Virus record (IMG/VR): IMGVR_UViG_3300046675_000234
Location: 1 to 64,000 of that record
Direction: 5' to 3' (one strand)
Length of the DNA: 64,000 bases
Source: a virus
The notes under the pieces: generated by a model
Seen by the model: the letters and a program-made list of their open reading frames with translations, nothing else
Told to the model about the DNA's origin: nothing
Databases searched by the model: none
Program-made: the position numbers and the translations under genes
Shown: positions 39,340-46,363 of the stretch, piece by piece
Layout: every line of letters begins with the position of its first letter
Position numbering within the stretch: position 1 is the stretch's first letter

Positions 39340-39623
39340 CAGCCGTGCGCGAGCGGCGGCGGGGCTGGCTCGAACGGCGGCGGCATGACGTCCCTGGCTA
39401 CCGCCATCTCGCCCCCGCCGTGCTCGTAGTGCTGGACAACCAGCGCATCGCCCAGGAACGCGCGGGTCTCGTCAATGCAGGAGCCGCACAGGTCGAACGG
39501 CTTGTACTCGTCCTGGCTGACCACCTCGCCGCCAGCCCTGGCGTGGAACTCCGACAGGTGCAGGTGCCCGGTGCGGTAGGCGCACTCAGCGCCGCAGCGG
39601 TCACAGAAATGCCTCGTGCTCAT
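39339..39623 (-). CDS. Small zinc-ribbon protein
   Basis: Product is 94 residues from ATG 39623. CDRCGAECAYRTGHLHLSEF and FDLCGSCIDETRAF form a two-knuckle zinc ribbon, followed by an acidic helix and a Pro-rich end. Similar small zinc-ribbon proteins occur in many actinophages without known role. It starts after a GATGAGGGCACC leader and a 46-nt gap from the 39670 gene. Confidence 0.6.
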   Translation of the reverse strand: MSTRHFCDRCGAECAYRTGHLHLSEFHARAGGEVVSQDEYKPFDLCGSCIDETRAFLGDALVVQHYEHGGGEMAVARDVMPPPFEPAPPPLAHG

Positions 39624-39669
39624 GGTGCCCTCATCTGTATAGGTCCGCGAGATGCCCGATCCGTGAGCA

Positions 39670-40047
39670 TCAGATCCCGGAAATATTCGTGATCGCCTTC
39701 GGGTCGGCCACGACCATGCCCGCGCGGGCGTGCTGCTGGAGCCGCAGCACCCGCTGGTGCTCGGCCGCATCCTCGCGCGCCCAGCGCTCCAGCACCCACT
39801 GGATCGCCTGCGCGGGCGTGTCGGCGTCCATGATGATGGTCGAGCGCATCGTGGCGGCCAGGTGCCAGTGCACCTCGGTGCCGCCCTCGATGGTGCGCTG
39901 GCCCCAGCTCGCGCCGGGCAGGTCCCGGCTGGCGTACAGCCGGATGCCGCCCTCATCCCGCCGCACCCATGTCAGCAGGCACTCGGGCTTGCCGTTGCTG
40001 ACCGGGACGGCGATCTCGTTGCTGGCGATGTCCTGGTACTGGGTCAT
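39670..40047 (-). CDS. Hypothetical protein
   Basis: Product is 125 residues from ATG 40047: a beta-rich first half (ECLLTWVRRDEGGIRLYAS, TEVHWHLAATMRSTIIMDA) and a helical second half (TPAQAIQWVLERWAREDAA). No metal-binding or membrane pattern is present. It overlaps its upstream neighbour by 4 nt. Function is unknown. Confidence 0.55.
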   Translation of the reverse strand: MTQYQDIASNEIAVPVSNGKPECLLTWVRRDEGGIRLYASRDLPGASWGQRTIEGGTEVHWHLAATMRSTIIMDADTPAQAIQWVLERWAREDAAEHQRVLRLQQHARAGMVVADPKAITNISGI

Positions 40048-40322
40048 TCGATCACGCGCCTCTCTGGCTCCCGTGCGAAGTTCGCCGCGATGTCCTTCAT
40101 CGCGTCGGTGTAGCCGGTGTCGGCCCACGGCGCGGCAAATGGCGGCAGCTCCTGACCGGCGTCCTTGCGGAGCTGGAACGCGGCCCCCTTCAGGAAGTGG
40201 TAGACCGCGTGCGCGGTCGGGTCGGTCACCAGCTCGCGCGGCATCTGGCGCTCCAGCGCGCCCATGGCGCGTTCGAGCAGTATCGCGTCCGCGACCATCC
40301 GCTGGTGGTCTGCGCAGGTCAT
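40044..40322 (-). CDS. Small helical hypothetical protein
   Basis: Product is 92 residues, mostly helical (MVADAILLERAMGALERQM, HAVYHFLKGAAFQLRKDAG, MKDIAANFAREPER). It overlaps both neighbours by 1-4 nt. No family was recognised. Confidence 0.5.
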   Translation of the reverse strand: MTCADHQRMVADAILLERAMGALERQMPRELVTDPTAHAVYHFLKGAAFQLRKDAGQELPPFAAPWADTGYTDAMKDIAANFAREPERRVIE

Positions 40323-40780
40323 CAGAATCCTCCCCCCTGACTCGGGCTAGACGGTGACGCGGGAGACGTCACGCCAGGGATCGGGTTATCCGTGCTCGGT
40401 GACGCATCACCTCCCGTGGCAGATGGCGGGACGTATCCCGAGATACCGGGAATGTTGGCGGAGCCAGACGATGGCACGCGGTTCGGCGTCAGGCTGGGTG
40501 AGGGTGTGCCCTGCGGCCGGGCAGTCGGCTGGTAGCTAGGTTGCACAGTGACAGGCGGCTCAGTGACGTAGTGCGTTGAGGCACGCGGCACCGGGGGCCG
40601 GATCGTGGTGTGGATGACCTGGGCGGGCGGCGTGATCACCTTCACCTGGGCTGGCTGCACCGCGTAGTAGTAGACCACGGTCGCGGCCATCCCGAGCAGC
40701 ACCGAGCTGCCCAGGACCGCCAGCAGGAGCTGCCAGCCGCCGATGGGCCGCCACTTCTGCCGCCACCTCTGCCGCCTCAT
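40322..40780 (-). CDS. Membrane-anchored Pro/Ser-rich protein
   Basis: Product is 152 residues from ATG 40780. A very basic N-terminus (MRRQRWRQKWRP) is followed by one membrane span at about 17-41 (LLLAVLGSSVLLGMAATVVYY). About 105 Pro/Ser/Thr-rich residues without domain features make up the rest (PPVTVQPSYQPTARPQGT). Positive-inside topology puts the C-terminus outside the cell. A host-surface or superinfection role is possible but unsupported. Confidence 0.55.
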   Translation of the reverse strand: MRRQRWRQKWRPIGGWQLLLAVLGSSVLLGMAATVVYYYAVQPAQVKVITPPAQVIHTTIRPPVPRASTHYVTEPPVTVQPSYQPTARPQGTPSPSLTPNRVPSSGSANIPGISGYVPPSATGGDASPSTDNPIPGVTSPASPSSPSQGGGF

Positions 40781-40929
40781 CCGTGCCGCCGGAAGAAGTG
40801 ATGGCGGTAGCGCTTCAGGGCGCGCTTGCGCACGGGCCAGGTCCGCAGGCACAGCGGGCACTGGACCCGCTTGTGGCTGTAGGCCAGCGGCGGCATCGGG
40901 TCAGGAGCCACCCAGGTCAGCGTGCGCAA
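40777..40929 (-). CDS. Small basic zinc-knuckle protein
   Basis: This ORF of about 50 residues ends RKRALKRYRHHFFRRHG and contains CPLCLRTWPVRKRALKR, a single CxxC with a His-rich basic tail, like one C2H2-type finger. The start is uncertain: TTG 40929 has GGGAG upstream, and GTG 40911 is the alternative with less overlap. The long reading to 41205 is a shadow. It is possibly nucleic-acid binding. Confidence 0.4.
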   Translation of the reverse strand: MRTLTWVAPDPMPPLAYSHKRVQCPLCLRTWPVRKRALKRYRHHFFRRHG

Positions 40930-41374
40930 GGGGCTCCCTCCGTATGTAGCGGGCCAGCACGACCGTACCCGTCGCGTCCCAGCACAGCGAGCACCGCCAG
41001 CCCAGCTTCGTGCGCTCGGCCTCATCAGCGTGGGCCTCGCAGGCGTCACTGGGCGCGATGTGCTCGCTCGGGCAGCCGATCCAGATCCGCACCGTCGCGG
41101 CCATGCGGCAGCGCCTGGTGCCGTGGTAGACCACGCAGGCATCATCGGTCTTGCGGTGGTCCGGCCGGTTGTCCCAGTGCGGGTACAGCCCGCCGCCGGT
41201 AGCACGGTCCAGGGCCTGCTGAAGCTCGGTCTCCCGGTTCTCGGGCAGGGTGAGCATGCCCGGCGGCGGGGTGTCAGGATCTGTTAGCGGGGTGCGGCGG
41301 GCCGGGGTCCGGGAGAGCAGTTCCTCGTCTATGTCCCGCTGATCGGGTTTGCCGGTGCCCGTTGATCCGCTCAT
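40901..41374 (-). CDS. Cys-rich hypothetical protein
   Basis: Product is 157 residues. A polar N-terminal half (RDIDEELLSRTPARRTPL) precedes Cys/His clusters (ACVVYHGTRRCRMA, IGCPSEHIAPSDACEAH, WRCSLCWDA), compatible with two zinc sites. It lies in the dense small-gene cluster and overlaps the downstream gene by about 29 nt. Function is unknown. Confidence 0.55.
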   Translation of the reverse strand: MSGSTGTGKPDQRDIDEELLSRTPARRTPLTDPDTPPPGMLTLPENRETELQQALDRATGGGLYPHWDNRPDHRKTDDACVVYHGTRRCRMAATVRIWIGCPSEHIAPSDACEAHADEAERTKLGWRCSLCWDATGTVVLARYIRREPLAHADLGGS

Positions 41375-41489
41375 GAATCAGGTGTCCTCGCAGGTAGATG
41401 CGGTAGTCCGTCAGTCCGCCGAGGTACAGCAGGAACGCCTCCAGCGCATCCTGGCACTCGGCCTCGCTGGTCGTGGAGACGATGATCAT
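41274..41489 (-). CDS. Small hypothetical protein
   Basis: Product is 71 residues from ATG 41489, immediately after the stop of the 41490-41681 gene. The first half looks genuine (TSEAECQDALEAFLLYLGGL). The last ~33 residues overlap the next gene and are Arg/Pro-rich, so the true end or its functional part may be shorter. Function is unknown. Confidence 0.4.
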   Translation of the reverse strand: MIIVSTTSEAECQDALEAFLLYLGGLTDYRIYLRGHLIHERINGHRQTRSAGHRRGTALPDPGPPHPANRS

Positions 41490-41681
41490 CTACAGCGCCT
41501 TGATCAGCACGGCGAGCTGGCTGAACGTCCACTTGATGCCGGTCCCCACGCCGCTCATGAACGGCTGGCTGCTGGTGCCGGGGGTGCTGATGATGCCCAC
41601 GATCCAGAACACGATCAGGACCGCCGCGATGGTCAGAGCCGCCGCGAACACCTTGATCGCGCCGGACGCGATATCACCCAT
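41490..41681 (-). CDS. Small membrane protein
   Basis: Product is 63 residues from ATG 41681. It has one strong membrane span (about 10-34, FAAALTIAAVLIVFWIVGIIS) and a weaker hydrophobic C-terminus. The longer reading to 41810 overlaps the upstream gene with Arg/Pro-rich residues and was rejected. Function is unknown. Confidence 0.5.
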   Translation of the reverse strand: MGDIASGAIKVFAAALTIAAVLIVFWIVGIISTPGTSSQPFMSGVGTGIKWTFSQLAVLIKAL

Positions 41682-42042
41682 GGCCCCATCCTGACTCGGG
41701 CGGGGGCTCGGCGGCGGCTGCCAGCCCCGGATAGGTCCGGTCGATCTCGGCCATCGCCAGCGCCCCGGCCTCGCCGCACAGCGACTGGGCGGCGTCGGGG
41801 TCCGGGTCATTCTCGGCCATGTAGCTGCCCACGGCGGCCTGGACGGCTGCGCGGCGTCCCAGCCAGCCGGGATCGTGCTCCCGGTCGTGGCTCGGGCCGT
41901 AGCCCTGCTCGATCTGCCGCCTGCGCTCGGCCAGCACAGCCGACGCGCCGCGCCAGGCCCCGCGCTGACCCAGCCAGAGCAGGTCGTGTATGGCCTGCTC
42001 GATCGTCCCGGCCATCTGGTTCGCGGGCTTGGCCTCGCCCAT
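41674..42042 (-). CDS. Hypothetical protein with ERRRQIEQGYGPSHDREH motif
   Basis: Product is 122 residues. Among GTG 42051, ATG 42048 and ATG 42042, the last has the best spacing (8 nt) to AGGAAG. The segment VLAERRRQIEQGYGPSHDRE followed by AAVQAAVGSYMAEN resembles a common small phage family with ERxxQ...GxxxxHD patterns, sometimes linked to nucleotide metabolism, but the role is not established. It follows a TATGCT / TGTTTACAC site. Confidence 0.5.
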   Translation of the reverse strand: MGEAKPANQMAGTIEQAIHDLLWLGQRGAWRGASAVLAERRRQIEQGYGPSHDREHDPGWLGRRAAVQAAVGSYMAENDPDPDAAQSLCGEAGALAMAEIDRTYPGLAAAAEPPPESGWGHG

Positions 42043-42063
42043 GGTCATCACTTCCTCATCGTT

Positions 42064-42072
42064 GTGTAAACA
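42064..42072 (-). promoter_or_regulatory. TATGCT-GTTTACAC site with AACGATGAGG leader
   Basis: On the minus strand TATGCT is directly followed by GTTTACACAACGATGAGGAAG and the 42042 start. It is the clearest example of the recurring hexamer / TGTTTACAC / ribosome-site cassette. No TTGACA-like -35 is visible at normal spacing. Confidence 0.5.
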
Positions 42073-42087
42073 GCATAGCGCGGCAGA

Positions 42088-42116
42088 AGGCCCGGCAGCG
42101 CGGGACTGCCGGGCCT
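42088..42116 (-). terminator. Hairpin terminator
   Basis: AGGCCCGGCAG and CTGCCGGGCCT form an 11-bp perfect stem with a 7-nt loop downstream of the small genes ending at 42127. It directly precedes the TATGCT / TGTTTACAC site of the next unit. Confidence 0.65.
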
Positions 42117-42126
42117 CCTTGCGTGC

Positions 42127-42240
42127 TTACGGCCGGATCACGACCGTGGAGAACAGGTCCGTCAGGTTCCGGGGCTGGCGCTTGACCTCAGCTCCGTAGT
42201 ACGTCGGGTTGACCTGGCTCCCGCTCGGGTTGCTGTACAC
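42127..42240 (-). CDS. Very small protein
   Basis: This 37-residue ORF from GTG 42240 to TAA 42127 has GAGAGGA upstream (VYSNPSGSQVNPTYYGAEV, LTDLFSTVVIRP). It lies in the gap between the 42250 gene and a terminator and keeps high GC at third positions. Function is unknown. Confidence 0.4.
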   Translation of the reverse strand: MYSNPSGSQVNPTYYGAEVKRQPRNLTDLFSTVVIRP

Positions 42241-42249
42241 AGGTTCCTC

Positions 42250-42372
42250 TCACTTGCTCGTGCCGAACACCACCGGGTCAGGCGGCTCGGTCTGCTTGTC
42301 CTCGGGCACCCCGGCCTGGGAGACCTCGCGCCAGAGGCGGGCGGCAGCAGCGGCGTCCTTCTTGCTGCCCAT
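42250..42372 (-). CDS. Very small hypothetical protein
   Basis: This 40-residue ORF from ATG 42372, coupled by TGATG to the upstream secreted protein, begins MGSKKDAAAAARLWREV and ends with a Pro-rich tail. No family was recognised. Confidence 0.4.
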   Translation of the reverse strand: MGSKKDAAAAARLWREVSQAGVPEDKQTEPPDPVVFGTSK

Positions 42373-42935
42373 CAGATGGGCTTGAACTTCGGGAACAGCC
42401 AGACCTGCGTGAACGGGATATTGCCGCTGGAATGCAGCCACTGCGTCCCGCGCCCGCTCCCGGCCTTGTTCGGAGCGGACAGCAGCCTGCCGCCGTGCGC
42501 CTGGATGATCGTGTTGTAGATGCCGCCGATGTGGCCGAGCAGGGTGCCTCCAGGGGGCAGCTCGATCCCCCGGCCGCAGTCGTACATGTGCGCGTAGTGG
42601 AAGACCTTGCCCTTGATCTTGACCGTCTGGGGCACCGCGCTCAGGCAGGAGCCGGGGTTGGCGGCCAGGCCCATGACGATGACGGCCTTGTACCGGGCGA
42701 CCTTCCAGCGCTGGGTGGCGTTCAGCCTGGATGTGCACGGGGCCAGGTTCACCCGCGCGCCGGGGTGCGTGCTGGCGGCGGTCAGGCACGGGTGGTGCTG
42801 CTGGTCGGCCGTGATGTGGCCCTCAGCGACGGACGGGGGCGGTCCCGGCTTGGCGGATGCTACCCCGCTGGTGAGACCGGCCGCCAGGGCGGCTGCGAAG
42901 GGGATGGCCACGAGCAGCGTTGCTCTGTGCTTCAC
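42372..42935 (-). CDS. Secreted protein with ricin-type beta-trefoil features
   Basis: Product is 187 residues with a signal peptide (KHRATLLVAIPFAAALAAGL, cleavage near ASA at about 27). The mature part has QxW-like units (NATQRWKVARYKAV, GRGTQWLHSSGN) and paired Cys (HPCLTAAS, APCTSR, GSCLSAVP, MYDCGRG), as in carbohydrate-binding ricin-like beta-trefoils. It could bind cell-surface glycans outside the host or in the biofilm matrix. Family assignment is moderate because the repeats are irregular. Confidence 0.6.
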   Translation of the reverse strand: MKHRATLLVAIPFAAALAAGLTSGVASAKPGPPPSVAEGHITADQQHHPCLTAASTHPGARVNLAPCTSRLNATQRWKVARYKAVIVMGLAANPGSCLSAVPQTVKIKGKVFHYAHMYDCGRGIELPPGGTLLGHIGGIYNTIIQAHGGRLLSAPNKAGSGRGTQWLHSSGNIPFTQVWLFPKFKPI

Positions 42936-42956
42936 TGATTTTCCTTCCTTATCGTC

Positions 42957-42965
42957 GTGTACTCA
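42957..42965 (-). promoter_or_regulatory. TGAGTACAC site with TAGCAT hexamer
   Basis: On the minus strand TAGCAT, 5 nt, TGAGTACAC and then GACGATAAGGAAGG lead to the ATG at 42935. It overlaps the stop of the 42963 gene by 3 nt. Confidence 0.45.
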
Positions 42966-43310
42966 CCCCGATGCTAACCCAGCCGCCTCCGCTTCGCAGC
43001 CAACTTCGGTGACCTCCAGCTCATCCCAGCGGGCCAGCCGCATGAACATCGGGTCATCGGGCCGGATCACCATCAGCCGGGTCAGGTCGCGGCGGGTGGT
43101 CTGGACCGTGCCGTCGCTCTGGAGGTAGCCGAGCCTGATGCCCCGCTCGGTCAGCGTCTCATTGGCTGGCATATTGTTGCAGGCCAGGTCAACGACCGTG
43201 AAGAAGCCGGTGATGTCGGTCTTCAGCAGGTCTCCCAGCCACTGCATCGTGGCCTGGACCGCGACGGCGGGGAACTGCACGTCGCTGCCCTTGACCGTGA
43301 CCAGCTTCAT
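42963..43310 (-). CDS. Hypothetical protein
   Basis: Product is 115 residues from ATG 43310 (start overlaps the upstream gene). An alpha/beta composition is suggested by KLVTVKGSDVQFPAVAVQ, MQWLGDLLKTDITGFFTVV and DLTRLMVIRPDD. The longer reading to 43538 is Arg/Gly-rich shadow sequence. No family was recognised. Confidence 0.5.
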   Translation of the reverse strand: MKLVTVKGSDVQFPAVAVQATMQWLGDLLKTDITGFFTVVDLACNNMPANETLTERGIRLGYLQSDGTVQTTRRDLTRLMVIRPDDPMFMRLARWDELEVTEVGCEAEAAGLASG

Positions 43311-44149
43311 GACCGCAGCCACCGCTCGACCTGCTCGGCGGTTCGCCCGCCGCCGGGCGTCAACTTCAGCCCGAGCCCCTCGTACGACAGCAGGCCCCCT
43401 TGCAGCATCTCGGTGATCACGCGGGCCAGCTTGCTCACGTTGATCGTCTCGACCGTGCTCACCTGGTACAGGTCGGGGACCTGCTGCGGCGGCTGCGGCG
43501 GGCTGTCCGCATCGCGGGTCAGGTCCATGATCGGCCACTGATTGCGCTCTTCCTCGCGCGACGGCAGCCAGCCCTCGGTCTCGGCCTGCCAGCCAGCCGG
43601 TATGCCCGCCTCGCCCTCCTTGAAGATCTGCGTGGCCAGGTCGCGGGTCTCCAGGTCGCGGCTCAGCCGCTGCGCTGACTTGTACGCGGCTCCCTGGAGG
43701 ATCTGGATACCGCTCAGCCGCTCGCGGAACTTGTCCGGGTCATAGCCAGCCTCGGCCTCAGCCGCCCAGCCCTCGATCATCGCGTCGGTGATGATCCTGC
43801 CGTCCTTGGTGCGGTAGACCTCGGGCAGCTCAGCGGGCGGCAGCAGCCAGTCCTCGGCCTCGGCCTGCTCGGCAGCGGGCTGTTTCACCGTGGCGTCGTC
43901 GTTCAGCTCGCCCGCGTAGCGGAACCGGATCACCGGCCGGGAAGCGCCGACTGAGTACTCCATGCCGCTGAAGGTCACCGCGTACTGTCCGGCCGGTAGC
44001 TGGCCGGGCAGCCCGTCGATCTTGATCTCGCAGTGCCGGGCTGACTCGATGTCCTCGGCCGTGATCAGCTCGGGGTCGGGCACCAGGCCCTCGCAGCCGG
44101 TGTCGCCGGTCGGCTCGGTGCCGTGGCGCTCTTCGTAGGTGTCGCTCAT
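43307..44149 (-). CDS. Hypothetical acidic protein
   Basis: Product is 280 residues from ATG 44149. It has an N-terminal acidic region and a beta domain (CEIKIDGLPGQLPAGQYAV, SRPVIRFRYAGELN). A helical middle (AMIEGWAAEAEAGYDPDKF) and C-terminal helices (VSKLARVITEMLQGGLLSY) follow. Several polar linkers suggest a multi-part protein. It overlaps both neighbours by 4 nt. No catalytic motif was recognised. It is the largest gene between endolysin and primase. Confidence 0.55.
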   Translation of the reverse strand: MSDTYEERHGTEPTGDTGCEGLVPDPELITAEDIESARHCEIKIDGLPGQLPAGQYAVTFSGMEYSVGASRPVIRFRYAGELNDDATVKQPAAEQAEAEDWLLPPAELPEVYRTKDGRIITDAMIEGWAAEAEAGYDPDKFRERLSGIQILQGAAYKSAQRLSRDLETRDLATQIFKEGEAGIPAGWQAETEGWLPSREEERNQWPIMDLTRDADSPPQPPQQVPDLYQVSTVETINVSKLARVITEMLQGGLLSYEGLGLKLTPGGGRTAEQVERWLRS

Positions 44150-44385
44150 CGTGCCGCCGCCTCTGTTCCCTCGGGCGCTGGCGGCGGGGTGTAGCCCGTG
44201 CCGCCGCGCAGGTGCTGGCGCTGCGGGTGCCGCGAGCGCATCAGCAGGTCGCTGACCGGCGCGGACATCGAGATAGCCGCCAGCTCGTACCGGCCGGTCG
44301 GCCACCGCTTCCGCAGGATCTGCGCGGCGGTCTCCAGCACCTCGGCATCGCCTCGCAGGTCAGCGGGGCTGTCCATCGTGTCCAT
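44146..44385 (-). CDS. Small hypothetical protein
   Basis: Product is 79 residues beginning DTMDSPADLRGDAEVLETA. It has a helical first half (AAQILRKRWPTGRYELAAI) and a Pro-rich tail. It overlaps the small membrane protein gene upstream by 26 nt. Function is unknown. Confidence 0.45.
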   Translation of the reverse strand: MDTMDSPADLRGDAEVLETAAQILRKRWPTGRYELAAISMSAPVSDLLMRSRHPQRQHLRGGTGYTPPPAPEGTEAAAR

Positions 44386-44503
44386 GGCGTTTCGTCCTCC
44401 ATCTGTGAATGCGCTCAGCCAGCCGCGACAGGTGCGGCCTCAGCGCGAGGATCAGCAGGATCAGGATGGCTGCCAGTCCCCCGATCCACGCAGCGTGGCT
44501 CAT
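44360..44503 (-). CDS. Very small single-span membrane protein
   Basis: This 47-residue ORF from ATG 44503 has AACGATGAGGAATG immediately upstream, serving as ribosome site inside the end of the previous gene. An N-terminal span (AAWIGGLAAILILLILAL) is followed by a basic tail (RIHRWRTKRHG). The gene is supported by the ribosome site and clear hydrophobic segment. Confidence 0.5.
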   Translation of the reverse strand: MSHAAWIGGLAAILILLILALRPHLSRLAERIHRWRTKRHGHDGQPR

Positions 44504-44506
44504 CGC

Positions 44507-44851
44507 TCATTCCTCATCGTTGCCGTGCGGGTGCTTCTCACCCGCCTCCGGTGGCGTAAACAGACCAGGCGGGATGGGCATTCCCGGCAAGATGGGCTCG
44601 CCCGTCCAGGGCGATGCCAGCATGATCCCGTGGACCGGGCACTTGGCCTGCGTGGGCACGCGGGACCGCCAGCGGTAGGCCATCCGGCAGGTGCACAGGA
44701 CCGGCGCGAGGAACGCCACCAGCTCGATCCGCTCGGCCAGCATCGCCCGCTCGGCCGCGTTGACGGCCTCGATGTGCGCCCTCTGCTCGGGCGTGAACTG
44801 CGGCGGTCGCTGCTGGCCGAAGAACGCCTCAAGGTCGGGGATCTCCGTCAT
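44507..44851 (-). CDS. Small Cys/His protein
   Basis: Product is 114 residues. A helical N-terminus (PEQRAHIEAVNAAERAML) precedes FLAPVLCTCRMAYRW and QAKCPVHGIMLA, a possible CxC...CxxH zinc site, and a Pro-rich end. Its 3' end encodes the AACGATGAGG ribosome site of the next gene. Function is unknown. Confidence 0.55.
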   Translation of the reverse strand: MTEIPDLEAFFGQQRPPQFTPEQRAHIEAVNAAERAMLAERIELVAFLAPVLCTCRMAYRWRSRVPTQAKCPVHGIMLASPWTGEPILPGMPIPPGLFTPPEAGEKHPHGNDEE

Positions 44852-45105
44852 GCGCGCCTGCTGGCGTGCCCGAGCTTCTTGCGGATGCGCCGCCGCTGGG
44901 CAGGCGTCTGGGCGCGGCTGGTCGGCCCGGACGCATCGCGCAGGCCGTAGCTCGCCAGCCGCCGCTCGTAGCTCATCGGCAGCGCCTGGCCGCGCTTGCG
45001 CATTGGCGGCGGCTCGCTGTACGTGACCTTGATGTTCTCGGCCTCGGCCTCGGGCTCGTCCTTGCGCCAGTGCCGGGTGATGATGTCGAGCACGCTGCTA
45101 GGCAT
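44848..45105 (-). CDS. Small basic protein
   Basis: Product is 85 residues. It has a short N-terminal helix (SSVLDIITRHWRKDE), an acidic stretch and a very basic C-terminus (TPAQRRRIRKKLGHASRRA) that could bind nucleic acid. It overlaps upstream and downstream genes. No family was recognised. Confidence 0.5.
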   Translation of the reverse strand: MPSSVLDIITRHWRKDEPEAEAENIKVTYSEPPPMRKRGQALPMSYERRLASYGLRDASGPTSRAQTPAQRRRIRKKLGHASRRA

Positions 45106-45223
45106 GGGCTGCGTCCCTGGTCGCGGTGTCGTAGGTGTCAGCGACCTGCCGGGCGTAGAACCCGGCCAGGGCTCCCGCTGCCACGGCTGCCGCCACTATC
45201 AGCACCATCTTCATCTTCTTCAC
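45098..45223 (-). CDS. Very small single-span or secreted protein
   Basis: This 41-residue ORF from GTG 45223 has GGGAG 8 nt upstream. Its sequence is a basic start (KKMKM), a hydrophobic span (VLIVAAAVAAGALAGFYA) and a polar end. It overlaps the C-terminal part of the 45138-45431 reading frame, so one of the two ends is probably incorrect. Confidence 0.4.
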   Translation of the reverse strand: MKKMKMVLIVAAAVAAGALAGFYARQVADTYDTATRDAAHA

Positions 45224-45431
45224 GCGGTATCACTCCCTCATCGTTGAGATGCGCCCGCCACGCCGCGACCGCATCGCGTGCCAGCATACGGGCTCTCGGC
45301 CCGGCCAGGATCTTGCGCTCGCCGCGCGGGTAGCAGGTGCACGTCACCGCGAGCGGCGCGGTGGACCGCCGGGCGCGGTTGCTGTTGCCGGTTCCCCAGT
45401 AGAAGATCACCAGGTCATGGCCGCGCGGCAT
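45138..45431 (-). CDS. Small hypothetical protein, C-terminus uncertain
   Basis: Product is 97 residues from ATG 45431. The first ~60 residues look genuine (GHDLVIFYWGTGNSN, APLAVTCTCYPRGERKI, MLARDAVAAWRAHL). After the embedded AACGATGAGG leader (LNDEGV) the frame continues as Glu/Asp- and Gly/Ser-rich sequence over the next gene. This overlap of 86 nt is unusual. Function is unknown. Confidence 0.45.
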   Translation of the reverse strand: MPRGHDLVIFYWGTGNSNRARRSTAPLAVTCTCYPRGERKILAGPRARMLARDAVAAWRAHLNDEGVIPREEDEDGADSGGSRGSGSPGRVLRPAGR

Positions 45432-45580
45432 CAGGTCCGCCGCCGTCCTCGCGTCCGCTGCCGGATAGCCCGCAGTCCGGGCATGTCCCGGAACCTGATG
45501 CGGTTCTCGATAACGTGTATGCCTACGCGCTCTGACCTGGCCCGCTTCAGCAGGAAATCCTGCTTGGCCTTGCCTCTCAC
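45431..45580 (-). CDS. Small basic protein
   Basis: This 49-residue ORF from GTG 45580, preceded by GGGAGGCGCG, is strongly basic (RGKAKQDFLLKRARSERVG, LRAIRQRTRGRRRT) and coupled to the next gene by 1-nt overlap. It is possibly nucleic-acid binding. Function is unknown. Confidence 0.45.
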   Translation of the reverse strand: MRGKAKQDFLLKRARSERVGIHVIENRIRFRDMPGLRAIRQRTRGRRRT

Positions 45581-45634
45581 CGCGCCTCCCTCTGTTGGAT
45601 CGTGTTGGTTCTCACGTTCCGTGATTACCCCAGG

Positions 45635-45922
45635 TTACGGTGCGTCCGTGCACCGGCCGCGCAGCAGCACGCCCTCCAGGCAGCGCATCATCGCGCCGGG
45701 CCTGCCGCAGCGGTCCATGCCGCGCAGCGGGGCCTGGCACGTCTTGGGGCCGGGCATCGGGGGCGCGGGCTCGTACGGCTCGGCGGCTCTCAGACGCTCA
45801 CCAAGGCGCTTGCGCTCGCTCGGGTCCAGTGACGCGAGCGCATCGCCCAGCGGGCCGTCTGGGACCGCCAGGGCCGCGCGCAGGCCATCCTGAGCCAGCC
45901 GGGCATCGACCGGTTCAGGCAT
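45635..45922 (-). CDS. Small zinc-knuckle-like protein
   Basis: Product is 95 residues from ATG 45922. It has a helical first part (DARLAQDGLRAALAVPDG, SERKRLGERLRAAEP) and a C-terminal Cys-containing segment (KTCQAPLRGMDRCGRPG, MRCLEGVLLRGRC). The reading back to 46009 is shadow sequence. Function is unknown. Confidence 0.5.
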   Translation of the reverse strand: MPEPVDARLAQDGLRAALAVPDGPLGDALASLDPSERKRLGERLRAAEPYEPAPPMPGPKTCQAPLRGMDRCGRPGAMMRCLEGVLLRGRCTDAP

Positions 45923-46154
45923 CGCCAGCCGCCTTCTGCGCCCTGAGACGGTTGATGTTCTTCTGACGCAAAGCGTCTCGCATAGCGTGCTGAGCCAGGT
46001 GGTTCTCACGGGATCGGCAGTCCTTGCACGAGCACGCCAGGATGACTTCCCAGGTGACGTGGCAGAGGCTGCAACGGCCCGCCTCGGTCCCGTCGTACGC
46101 GCAGAGGCCCGAGTGCCTGGGACAGCCCGTGGTGGACGTCTGAGAGCCGCTCAT
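45915..46154 (-). CDS. Small zinc-binding protein
   Basis: Product is 79 residues with CPRHSGLC, GRCSLCHVTW and ACSCKDCRSRENHLAQH, enough Cys/His for two zinc sites, followed by a basic helix (ALRQKNINRLRAQKAA). The pattern is common in small actinophage proteins thought to bind nucleic acid. It overlaps its neighbours by 4-8 nt. Confidence 0.55.
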   Translation of the reverse strand: MSGSQTSTTGCPRHSGLCAYDGTEAGRCSLCHVTWEVILACSCKDCRSRENHLAQHAMRDALRQKNINRLRAQKAAGDA

Positions 46155-46363
46155 GCCGGGTGCTCCAGGTCGGCCTGGATCTTGCTCATGCGCCCGGCCT
46201 GGCCCTCGATCATGACCGTGGGCTCGACGTCGGCAGGCTCGCCCTCGTGCTCCGCGAACTCAGCCAGCCCGTCCCAGCATTCCACGAATACCCGCAGGTC
46301 AGCCATGGTGAGCCAGCCCTGCTTGGCCTCGGTCACGACGCGCACGGAGGTCTTCGCGCTCAC
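46151..46363 (-). CDS. Small hypothetical protein
   Basis: Product is 70 residues from GTG 46363, forming GTGA with the upstream stop. Its alpha/beta composition is shown by KTSVRVVTEAKQGWLTMAD and VFVECWDGLAEFAEHEG. The reading back to 46399 adds only unlikely residues. Function is unknown. Confidence 0.5.
   Translation of the reverse strand: MSAKTSVRVVTEAKQGWLTMADLRVFVECWDGLAEFAEHEGEPADVEPTVMIEGQAGRMSKIQADLEHPA

Noticed and set aside
44554-44562. GCGTAAACA copy of the dispersed motif
   Set aside because: It lies inside a coding region without a TAnnnT hexamer or leader, so it is probably chance.
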